64,000 nucleotides of DNA from an uncultured Eubacteriales bacterium (GTDB lineage: Bacteria; Bacillota; Clostridia; Christensenellales; Aristaeellaceae). A model generated the notes under the pieces. That model did no database searches. It was given only the letters and a program-made list of their open reading frames with translations, and had not been told where the DNA came from. Below are positions 15,484-26,638 of the stretch, piece after piece. The translations under genes and the position numbers were made by a program. The stretch covers positions 336,569-400,568 of the forward strand of contig CACWZP010000004.1 of assembly GCA_902765395.1 (NCBI GenBank). The letters are read 5' to 3'. Position 1 is the stretch's first letter, and the number at the start of each line of letters is the position of its first letter.

Positions 15484-15538
15484 TTGCCGCGCCGCCGCCC
15501 GCGCAGGAGGCAGCACCATTTTCGCTCCTTGTCCCCTA

Positions 15539-15567
15539 TTGCCTCTCTTTTTCCTCTGTGATATAAT
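15539..15567 (+). promoter_or_regulatory. Promoter of the GT4 glycosyltransferase gene
   Basis: TTGCCT (15539-15544) and TATAAT (15562-15567) with 17-bp spacing, 34 bases before the start codon. Confidence 0.7.
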
Positions 15568-15601
15568 AAAGCCCGCACTACATACGACAAGGAGCATATA
15601 C

Positions 15602-16732
15602 ATGCGCATCGTGCAGTTTTCCGATTCCTTCCTGCCCATCATGGACGGCGTGGGCAACGTGGTGTACCGGTACGCGCTGAACATGGGCGGACGGGGCCAC
15701 GAGTGCTACGTGGTCGCGCCGCAGACCGACACCGGCTATCGGGGCAATTTCCCCTTTGAAATCGTGGATTACATCGGCGTGCCGCTGTTTCGGATGAAGA
15801 GCTACACCATCGGCATGCCCGCGCTGGACAAGCACTGCCAGAACCGGCTGAACGCCATCGAGGCCGACATCGTCCACGTCCACAGCCCCTTCGTCGCCGG
15901 CCAGGCGGGCCTGACCTACGGCCAGAAGAACCACCTGCCCATCGTGGGCACGTTCCACTCCAAGTACTACGACGACTTCCTCCAGGTCACCGGCATAGAG
16001 CTGCTGGCCAAGGTGGGCGTGAAGCACGTGGTGAACTTCTACGAAAAGTGCGACGAGGTCTGGGCCGTGAGCGCCTCCTCGGCGGACACCCTGCGGGGCT
16101 ATGGCTTCAAGGGCGACATCCGCGTGATGCCCAACGGCACCGACATCCGCCCCCTGTCGGAGGAGAGGGCGCGCGAGGTCGTGGAGCAGTATGGCCTCGC
16201 CGGCGAAGCGCCCGTGCTGCTGTTCGTGGGCCAGGTCAACTGGAAGAAGAACCTGCGCCGGGTGCTGGAGGCCTGCGCGAAGCTGGAGGCGCCCTTCAGC
16301 CTCGTGATCGCGGGCCAGGGCCCCCACGAAAAGGAGGCGCGCCAGCTGGCGGAGAAGCTGGGCATCGCGGACAGGACCCGGTTCACCGGCCACCTCACCG
16401 ACCCGGACGCGCTGAACGCGCTGTATCGGCGGGCGGACCTGTTCCTGTTCCCCTCCATCTACGACAACTCCCCCCTGGTGGTGCGGGAGGCCGCCGCCAT
16501 GGGCACGCCCTCCGTCACCGTCCACGGCTCCAGCGCCGCCGAGTGCATCACCGACGGCGAAAACGGCCTGCTCTGCGAGGACGATTCCGACGATCTCGCC
16601 CGGGTGGTGAGGGACGCCCTGGCCGATCCCGACGCCCTCAAGCGCATGGGCCAGCGCGCCCACGACACCATCCCCATCCCCTGGACGAAGCTGGTGGACG
16701 ACGTGCTGGAGCGCTATCAGGCACTGCTTTGA
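15602..16732 (+). CDS. Family 4 glycosyltransferase, diacylglycerol glycosyltransferase-like
   Basis: 376 residues, cytoplasmic or membrane-peripheral, with a GT-B fold. The N-terminal domain has the acceptor-side loop FSDSFLPIMDGVGNVVYRYA and the HVHSPF and GTFHSKYYDDF segments typical of GT4 enzymes that glucosylate diacylglycerol. The C-terminal nucleotide-sugar domain shows VGQVNWKKNLRRVLEA and the EX7E-type region SIYDNSPLVVREAAAMGTP. A role in membrane glycolipid or cell-surface glycan synthesis is likely; the exact sugar and acceptor are inferred only from family resemblance. ATG at 15602 has AAGGAG at 15589-15594. It is flanked by terminators and looks monocistronic. Confidence 0.87.
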   Translation: MRIVQFSDSFLPIMDGVGNVVYRYALNMGGRGHECYVVAPQTDTGYRGNFPFEIVDYIGVPLFRMKSYTIGMPALDKHCQNRLNAIEADIVHVHSPFVAGQAGLTYGQKNHLPIVGTFHSKYYDDFLQVTGIELLAKVGVKHVVNFYEKCDEVWAVSASSADTLRGYGFKGDIRVMPNGTDIRPLSEERAREVVEQYGLAGEAPVLLFVGQVNWKKNLRRVLEACAKLEAPFSLVIAGQGPHEKEARQLAEKLGIADRTRFTGHLTDPDALNALYRRADLFLFPSIYDNSPLVVREAAAMGTPSVTVHGSSAAECITDGENGLLCEDDSDDLARVVRDALADPDALKRMGQRAHDTIPIPWTKLVDDVLERYQALL

Positions 16733-16742
16733 TCGCATAAGA

Positions 16743-16780
16743 AAGGGCCTCCCGGATGTACCGGGGGGCCCTTCATTTGT
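16743..16780. terminator. Terminator between convergent genes
   Basis: AAGGGCC-TCCCGG pairs with CCGGGG-GGCCCTT around ATGTA, followed by TCATTTGT. It can serve both the glycosyltransferase and the convergent exported-protein gene. Confidence 0.7.
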
Positions 16781-16790
16781 CCTCTTGTTC

Positions 16791-18746
16791 TCAGAACTGG
16801 AGGCCCGCGACGATCTTGCCGATGGTTTCCACATCGATGTCCGCGCCGAAGATGTTCAGGTTGCCCTCGATGTCGTCCTCGCGCACGGTGACGGCCACAT
16901 TGCCATCGCCGAAGTCGCTCACGGTGATCTCACGGCCGTCCACGGCCTCGATCTCGCCGTCGCCGCCCACCACATAGTTGATGGTGTTGTTGTCCTCGTT
17001 CTTGTAGAAGGTGGCGTACAGGGTGTTGCTGTAATCCTCGGTGCCGCAAGTCATGCTCACGTAGTCATACTGGGTGTTCACCTCAGACTCCCGCAGCGAC
17101 CAGCCCTCGGGAAGCCAGGTGAACTCGGGCGCGTCGAAGCCCAGCTCGCCGTCGTCCACGGGCTCCTCGTACTCGTAATCCTCCACGTCCGCGCCGTCAA
17201 AGCTGTCGTCGGTATAGTCCGCATCCGCCACGGGTACGGCGGTGAACATCGACATCAGCTGCTGCACGCTCTCGTTGGCCATCAGCTTCTGGCTGTCGGT
17301 GGTCAGGCTGCCGGCCACCTGCATCATCGCGCCCTGGACCGCCTGATCCTCGCCCAGCGCATTCAGCGCCTCCTGGCTGAGGTCGTCGATGGTCACGGCC
17401 ACCTCATGGCCCTCGGTCAGGTCGCCCAGCTCGCCGGCCTGCACGTCCACGTCGAAGGACACGGCCATGTTCGTGCCGTTGCCGTTCATGGAGAACATCA
17501 CATTGTCGCTGGAAGTGCCGTCGGCGTTGGTCGTGCCGCTGTTCATCAGCGAGGCGTACATGCCCTGGGCATCGATGGTATAGCCAAAGCTGTGGGTGCC
17601 GTCGCCGGTCTGAGCGTCGGTAATCTTGCTGGCGTTCATGAACATGCTGCCCATGCTGTTGCCGTTCTGGGTCATGTTCATGGTCATGTCCATGCTGATG
17701 TTCTCATCGCCCTCGGTGTGAGCCATCATGGTCATGTCGAAGCCCACGCTCTGGCCGTCGGCGTCCACCTGATACTGGCAGTTGACGCTGGCGTCCTTCA
17801 CGTCGCCCACCTTGCTGCTGGACATGTTCATCACGATGGGGGGAATCTGCACGTCCGCGGGAGCCTCGGCCCCGCCGTTCTGCGCCGCGATGGTGGCCAT
17901 CATGCCGCTCATGTCGAGGGTCATCACGGCGTCCATGCGGTCGACGACCTCGTCGTCGGACAGCTGCTCGGTCACGTCCATGGTCAGGTTCATGCCGGTG
18001 GCGCCGAACAGGTCCTGGAAGCTGGTCAGCTTGTTCAGGCCGGACTCCTCGGGCATCAGGCTGTAGAGCTTGAACATGGCGTCGTAGTAGTTCTTCAGCG
18101 TGTCGTTGGCGTTGAACAGCTTGTCGCACAGCTGGGCCATCTGCTCGGAGGTGATGGTGTAGGTGTACTCGTTCAGGGCGTACTCCGTGCCATCGATCTC
18201 CACGGTCAGGGGCGTGCCCTCGCCACGGTCGATGACCTCGGCGAAGACGGCGTTGCCCTGCGCCTCCAGCTCCTTGGCGAACTCGGGATCCTTCACGGCG
18301 CTGAGCAGGCCGGTGTAGGCGGGGATGAACTCCTGCATGATGAAGTTCATCAGCTCGGCGTTCTCGCCGCCGGCCATCTGGGCCTGCAGCGCTTCCATGG
18401 ACTGGTTGGCCTGCTCGCTCAGCGCGTTCAGCGCGTCGGCGGAAACCTTCACGGCCGTGTCGCTGTTCTCGAACAGCGCGGTGATGCCGCTGTCGTCCAC
18501 GCTCACCTGCATCGGGAACAGCGAATCGTTGTCCATCTGCACGCTCATGTCAAACAATGCCTTTTCGCCGTTGGAATAGGCACCCATCCAAAGCGCGGGA
18601 TCCAGGGTCACGCTCTGGTCGTTGTATGTAATGTTGACATTGTGGATCATCATCATCCGGGACGCTTCCGCGGGCTGGCCCTCTCCGCCGGCACCGGTCA
18701 GCATCATGGCGAGACTGATCAGGATCGCAAGGATATTCATGCTCAT
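16791..18746 (-). CDS. Large exported protein of unknown function, Met/Asn/Asp-rich
   Basis: 651 residues. A short signal peptide (MSMNILAILISLAMMLTGAGG) is followed by a mature protein rich in Met, Asn, Asp and Gly, with MNMTQNGNSMGSMFMNASK- and TMTMMAHTEGDEN-like stretches; such a beta-rich composition is seen in LolA/DUF6612-like lipid- or ligand-binding exported proteins, but I see no defining motif. The last ~110 residues (from WLPEGWSLRESEV) look like a separate domain resembling DUF4367, with alternating strands ending in IGKIVAGLQF. Cysteines are few. It is probably secreted or wall-associated. ATG at 18746 has AGGAGGAAAG before it. It has its own promoter (18803-18831). Confidence 0.8.
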   Translation of the reverse strand: MSMNILAILISLAMMLTGAGGEGQPAEASRMMMIHNVNITYNDQSVTLDPALWMGAYSNGEKALFDMSVQMDNDSLFPMQVSVDDSGITALFENSDTAVKVSADALNALSEQANQSMEALQAQMAGGENAELMNFIMQEFIPAYTGLLSAVKDPEFAKELEAQGNAVFAEVIDRGEGTPLTVEIDGTEYALNEYTYTITSEQMAQLCDKLFNANDTLKNYYDAMFKLYSLMPEESGLNKLTSFQDLFGATGMNLTMDVTEQLSDDEVVDRMDAVMTLDMSGMMATIAAQNGGAEAPADVQIPPIVMNMSSSKVGDVKDASVNCQYQVDADGQSVGFDMTMMAHTEGDENISMDMTMNMTQNGNSMGSMFMNASKITDAQTGDGTHSFGYTIDAQGMYASLMNSGTTNADGTSSDNVMFSMNGNGTNMAVSFDVDVQAGELGDLTEGHEVAVTIDDLSQEALNALGEDQAVQGAMMQVAGSLTTDSQKLMANESVQQLMSMFTAVPVADADYTDDSFDGADVEDYEYEEPVDDGELGFDAPEFTWLPEGWSLRESEVNTQYDYVSMTCGTEDYSNTLYATFYKNEDNNTINYVVGGDGEIEAVDGREITVSDFGDGNVAVTVREDDIEGNLNIFGADIDVETIGKIVAGLQF

Positions 18747-18802
18747 CTGTCTTTCCTCCTTCTATTGCTCTGCGGGCGCTGCCCGCGTTTTGGTACGTTC
18801 CC

Positions 18803-18831
18803 ATATTACCACGAAACCTGCCCAGGCGCAA
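18803..18831 (-). promoter_or_regulatory. Promoter of the large exported-protein gene
   Basis: Minus-strand TTGCGC (18826-18831) and TAATAT (18803-18808), spacing 17 bp. Confidence 0.55.
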
Positions 18832-18963
18832 CGCGTTTTGCCCGAAAAGCGGAAAAACGGCCACCAAATGTCATTTTCCGCGCACCAAATCGCAAGCACT
18901 GCGTTCCTTGGACGCGCCGACGGGTCGATAGGTTGCGCCGCGCTTCGTAAAATTCATCGAAAT

Positions 18964-18977
18964 TGCATATATATGCA
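18964..18977 (+). promoter_or_regulatory. ARG-box-like palindrome upstream of argF
   Basis: The perfect palindrome TGCATATATATGCA fits the shape of an ArgR operator (TGNAT-4W-ATNCA) and lies ~65 bp upstream of the argF -10 box. A weaker second site, CGCATATTTTTACATA (18997-19012), lies between it and the -35 box. Assignment to ArgR is inference. Confidence 0.5.
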
Positions 18978-19018
18978 CAATATTGGGCCATTATACGCAT
19001 ATTTTTACATATTCGCCC

Positions 19019-19047
19019 TTGTTTTGCCGGGGAATGTGCATTATAAT
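19019..19047 (+). promoter_or_regulatory. Promoter of argF
   Basis: TTGTTT (19019-19024) and TATAAT (19042-19047) with 17-bp spacing, 35 bases before the start codon. Confidence 0.7.
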
Positions 19048-19081
19048 AACTGGAAGAATAAACATGCGGGAGGCATTTTAC

Positions 19082-20071
19082 ATGGATATCAAGGGCAGGA
19101 GCTTTCTGACGCTGATGGACTTCACCCCCGACGAGATCGCGGGCCTGCTGGACCTGGCGGCGGATCTCAAGGCGAAGAAGAAGGCCGGCATCCCCCACGC
19201 GGATTTCGCGGGTAAGAACATCGCGCTGATCTTTGAAAAGACCAGCACCCGCACCCGCTGCTCCTTCGAGGTGGCCGGGCACGACCTGGGCATGGGCGTC
19301 ACCTACCTGGATCCCTCCGGCAGCCAGATCGGCAAGAAGGAGTCCATCGCCGACACCGCCCGGGTGCTGGGCAGGATGTTCGACGGCATCGAATACCGCG
19401 GCTACGGCCAGGAGATCGTCCAGACCCTGGCGAAGCACGCGGGCGTGCCGGTGTGGAACGGGCTGACCAACGAGTTCCACCCCACCCAGATCCTGGCCGA
19501 CTTCCTGACCATCCGGGAGAAGTTCGGCGGCTTGAAGGGCGTGAAGCTGGTGTACATGGGCGACGCCCGCTACAACATGGGCAACAGCCTGATGGTGGGC
19601 TGCGCGAAGATGGGCATGGACTTCGTGGCCTGCGCGCCGAAGAAGTACTTTCCCGACCCCGCGCTGGTGGAAAAGTGCCAGGGCTTTGCGGCGGAAAGCG
19701 GCGCGACGCTCAGCTTCATCGAGGACCCGATGCAGGCCGTGAAGGGCGCGAAGGTGATCTACACGGACGTGTGGGTGTCCATGGGCGAGCCGGACGCGGT
19801 GTGGGTGGAGCGCATCGCGGATTTGCAGCCCTACCAGGTGAACGCCGCGCTGATGGCCGCCGCCGCGGAGGATGCCGTGTTCATGCACTGCCTGCCCGCG
19901 TTCCACGATCTGAACACAGGCATCGGCAAGCAGATCCACGAGAAGTTCGGCCTGACGGCCATGGAAGTGACGGACGAGGTGTTCGAGGGGCCGCAGTCCA
20001 TCGTGTTCGACGAGGCGGAGAACCGCATGCACACCATCAAGGCGGTCATGGCCGCCACGCTGAGGAAGTGA
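19082..20071 (+). CDS. argF: Ornithine carbamoyltransferase
   Basis: 329 residues. It makes citrulline from ornithine and carbamoyl phosphate in arginine synthesis, or works in reverse in arginine breakdown. The carbamoyl-phosphate motif STRTR is at 55-59, the HPTQ motif follows in [22 protein letters not shown] is present, and the ornithine/catalytic motif HCLP is at 269-272. The sequence resembles the E. coli ArgI/ArcB group along its whole length. No arcA or arcC is nearby, while carA and carB follow, so a biosynthetic role is more likely. GGGAGG at 19068-19073 supports the start. It is four bases from the next gene and is the first gene of a probable argF-transglutaminase-carA unit. Confidence 0.95.
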   Translation: MDIKGRSFLTLMDFTPDEIAGLLDLAADLKAKKKAGIPHADFAGKNIALIFEKTSTRTRCSFEVAGHDLGMGVTYLDPSGSQIGKKESIADTARVLGRMFDGIEYRGYGQEIVQTLAKHAGVPVWNGLTNEFHPTQILADFLTIREKFGGLKGVKLVYMGDARYNMGNSLMVGCAKMGMDFVACAPKKYFPDPALVEKCQGFAAESGATLSFIEDPMQAVKGAKVIYTDVWVSMGEPDAVWVERIADLQPYQVNAALMAAAAEDAVFMHCLPAFHDLNTGIGKQIHEKFGLTAMEVTDEVFEGPQSIVFDEAENRMHTIKAVMAATLRK

Positions 20072-20075
20072 CCCC

Positions 20076-21068
20076 ATGGCCGCGATCAAGCCGGTGCAGT
20101 CCCTGTACTACCGCCGTCGGCTCAACCCGGCGGAGGCGGCGGTCTACGACGCCCTGCTGGGCGGCGTGCTCTCCGGCCAGTCCTTCGCCCAGGCGGAATC
20201 CCTGCGGGGCCTGGACCTGAACCGCATCATACTCGCCATCCAGCACGACCACCCGGAGACCTTCTACTGGAACCCCAGCGGGGCCCAGTACAACGTCTAC
20301 GGCGCCGGGGCGCAGGTCACCTACAGGATCGACCTGAACTATTACTATCCGCTGAAGGAGCTGCCCGCGCGGCAGAAGCGGGTGGCCCGCAGCGTGGAAA
20401 ACCTGCTGCGCGGCGCGGAGAACTACGCGCCCTTTGACCGCATGGTGCACCTGCACGACGCCCTGGCGCTGTCCATCAGCTACGGCGGCGAGGAGAACAA
20501 GCCCTTCCACTATTATACGCTGGAGGGCCCGCTGGCCGAGGGCGTGGGCGTGTGCGGCGGCATCGCCCGGGCCTACAAGTACCTGATGAACCTGGCGGGG
20601 ATGAGCTGCATGGTGGTCCACGGCAAGGCCACGAACCCCACCGGAAAGCCGGAGCTGCACGCCTGGAACATCGTGCACGTGGACGGCCACTGCCACCACG
20701 TGGACGTCACCTGGGACGACAACAACGACAGCTACCTCTCCCACGCCTACCTGGCCCTCTCCGACGAGGAGATCGGCAGCAACCACTGGCCCGTGCATGA
20801 CTATCCCCTGCCGCCCTGCTCCACCAGCCGCTGTCCCCTGCCCGTGGCCCGGGACATCCCCCAGCTGGCGGAGGCGCTGATGGCCCAGTTCAAGCTGAAG
20901 CAGGCGGTCACCGAGGTGCGGCTGAAGGACATGCCCTGGGAGGGCGCGGTCGTCTGGCAAAAGCTGCGTAACCACTGCTGGATCGGCCGGAAGGGCCGCG
21001 CCTGCAACGCCGTGAAGGCCTGGGGCTACAATCCCGTCAACCACGTGATCGCTTTTCACTGGAAATGA
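20076..21068 (+). CDS. Transglutaminase-like cysteine protease-fold protein
   Basis: 330 residues, no signal peptide or membrane segment. The transglutaminase core triad is readable: Cys160 in GVGVCGGIARAYKYL, His195 in ELHAWNIVHVDG and Asp210 in HVDVTWDD. Around it lie an N-terminal helical region with DHPETFYW, common in secreted and intracellular members of this clan, and a C-terminal segment rich in aromatic and basic residues (WGYNPVNHVIAFHWK). It could be a peptidase, an amidase or a cross-linking enzyme; the family is functionally broad. It is placed four bases after argF and 40 bases before carA, which suggests co-expression but not a known metabolic link. Confidence 0.82.
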   Translation: MAAIKPVQSLYYRRRLNPAEAAVYDALLGGVLSGQSFAQAESLRGLDLNRIILAIQHDHPETFYWNPSGAQYNVYGAGAQVTYRIDLNYYYPLKELPARQKRVARSVENLLRGAENYAPFDRMVHLHDALALSISYGGEENKPFHYYTLEGPLAEGVGVCGGIARAYKYLMNLAGMSCMVVHGKATNPTGKPELHAWNIVHVDGHCHHVDVTWDDNNDSYLSHAYLALSDEEIGSNHWPVHDYPLPPCSTSRCPLPVARDIPQLAEALMAQFKLKQAVTEVRLKDMPWEGAVVWQKLRNHCWIGRKGRACNAVKAWGYNPVNHVIAFHWK

Positions 21069-21108
21069 AATCGCCCGACAGCTTCCGTTCAAAGGGAGGA
21101 AAACGCCA

Positions 21109-22167
21109 ATGTCCAAAGCATACTTAATCCTGGCCGACGGCTCCGTCTATGAAGGCGAGGGCTTCGGTGCGCCGGCCGCAGGCCTGGGCGAGCTGGTGTT
21201 CAATACCGGCGTGGTGGGCTACATCGAGACGCTCACCGACCCCAGCTACTACGGCCAGATCGTGATGCAGACCTTCCCCGCCGTGGGCAACTACGGCATC
21301 ATCGAGGAGGACTTCGAGGGCGAATGCCACGTGCGGGGCTATGTGGTGCGCGAATGGTGCCGCCAACCCAGCAACTTCCGCAGCCAGTACGACCTGGACG
21401 CGTTCCTGAAAAAGCACGGCGTGCCGGGCATCTGCGGCATCGACACCCGGGCCGTCACCCAGCGCATCCGCGAGAGCGGCGTGATGAACGCCATGATCTC
21501 GGACCACGTGCCGGGCGACCTGTCCGCGCTGAAGGCCTACGCCGTCACCGGCGGCGTGGAAAAGACCTCGGCGAAGGAAACCGCCGTGTATCCCGCCAAG
21601 GGCGAGAAGCAGTGCGCCGTCACGCTGATCGACTACGGCACCAAGCGCAACATCGTGCGCGAGCTGTGCGCCCGGGGCTGCGAGGTGACGGTCGTGCCCG
21701 CGAGCACCCCCGCCGAGGCCATCCTGGCGGGGAACCCCGACGGCGTGATGCTGTCCAACGGCCCCGGCGACCCGGCGGAGAACACCGGCTGCATCGCGGA
21801 GATCAAAAAGCTGCTGGGCAGGGTACCGCTGTTCGGGCTGTGCCTGGGCCACCAGATGATGGCCATCGCCGCGGGCGGCGCGACCATGAAGCTGAAGTAT
21901 GGCCACCGGGGCGGCAACCAGCCCGTGATCGACCTGAAGACCGGCCACACCTACATCACCAGCCAGAACCACGGCTATGCGGTGGTGTCAGACAGCCTGC
22001 CCGTGGGCGAGGTGCGCTATGTGAACGCCAACGACCGCACCTGCGAGGGCGTGGACTATCCCCAATGGCGCTCCTTCACCGTGCAGTTCCACCCGGAAGC
22101 CTGCGCCGGGCCGAGGGACACCAGCGTGCTGTTCGATCGATTTGTAGAGATGATGCTGGATAATTAG
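21109..22167 (+). CDS. carA: Carbamoyl-phosphate synthase small (glutaminase) subunit
   Basis: 352 residues, normal for CarA. It removes ammonia from glutamine and channels it to CarB for carbamoyl phosphate synthesis, feeding arginine and pyrimidine pathways. The N-terminal domain begins with AYLILADGSVYEGEGFG. The class I amidotransferase triad is complete: Cys245 in LFGLCLGHQ, then His328 and Glu330 in QFHPEA. A Shine-Dalgarno GGGAGG precedes ATG. The last codons and the stop TAG lie inside the left arm of an inverted repeat (22161 onward), so the repeat may have changed the natural C-terminus slightly. Confidence 0.96.
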   Translation: MSKAYLILADGSVYEGEGFGAPAAGLGELVFNTGVVGYIETLTDPSYYGQIVMQTFPAVGNYGIIEEDFEGECHVRGYVVREWCRQPSNFRSQYDLDAFLKKHGVPGICGIDTRAVTQRIRESGVMNAMISDHVPGDLSALKAYAVTGGVEKTSAKETAVYPAKGEKQCAVTLIDYGTKRNIVRELCARGCEVTVVPASTPAEAILAGNPDGVMLSNGPGDPAENTGCIAEIKKLLGRVPLFGLCLGHQMMAIAAGGATMKLKYGHRGGNQPVIDLKTGHTYITSQNHGYAVVSDSLPVGEVRYVNANDRTCEGVDYPQWRSFTVQFHPEACAGPRDTSVLFDRFVEMMLDN

Positions 22168-22320
22168 GAATCAGGAATGAGGAATTAGGAATGGCAGTTG
22201 AAATCCCTCCGGGATTTCATAGATTCCAAGCACCATCCTAACCGCTCCTCCACAATAAAACAAATTCCGTCAGGAATTTGCTCCATCATTCCTCATTCCT
22301 AATTCCTCATTCCTAATTCA
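22161..22320. repeat. Inverted repeat element between carA and carB
   Basis: Left arm 22161-22193 and right arm 22287-22320 are built from GAATTAGGAATGAGG-type units in opposite orientation, with a ~90-base centre that includes a short CAAATTCC...GGAATTTG hairpin. No gene is inside. It resembles a class of dispersed AT-rich palindromes common in bacterial genomes. Confidence 0.8.
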
Positions 22321-22356
22321 GTTTATCAATCCCACCTCCAAAAGGAGCTGTATGCA

Positions 22357-26382
<4,026 letters not shown>

Positions 26383-26436
26383 GGAAAAAGAGGCCTTAGA
26401 ATCTTCGATCTGCAAATAGCCCGCTGAAGTCTCTGC

Positions 26437-26511
26437 GAACAGATCCTTCGCTCCGCTCTGGATGACAGGGTTCGCTTCGTTGTCATCCTGAGCAAAGCGA
26501 AGGATCTGTTC
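26437..26511. repeat. 75-bp palindromic repeat
   Basis: Perfect 16-base arms (26437-26452 and 26496-26511, beginning GAACAGATCCTTCGCT) enclose a second inverted pair GGATGACA (26460-26467) and TGTCATCC (26481-26488). This type of repeat, with GATCCTTCGCT and TGTCATCC, is widespread in bacteria. It may terminate the carB transcript. Confidence 0.82.
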
Positions 26512-26574
26512 ATCCCATCCCCCGGCGACAATTCATTCGCACGGTAAATGCGTGTTATGATCTCAAATACCGTA

Positions 26575-26603
26575 TTGACTTCACCTATAAAATCAATTAG
26601 AAT
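26575..26603 (+). promoter_or_regulatory. Promoter of the beta-mannosidase gene
   Basis: TTGACT (26575-26580) and TAGAAT (26598-26603) with 17-bp spacing. Confidence 0.7.
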
Positions 26604-26638
26604 ACTTGCGACAAATATCACACGGGGGGAAACCCACC

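Noticed and set aside
16785-18950. A 721-codon plus-strand frame opposite the large exported protein
   Set aside because: His/Val/Gly-rich shadow with no ribosome site; the minus-strand frame has a signal peptide, promoter and Shine-Dalgarno.
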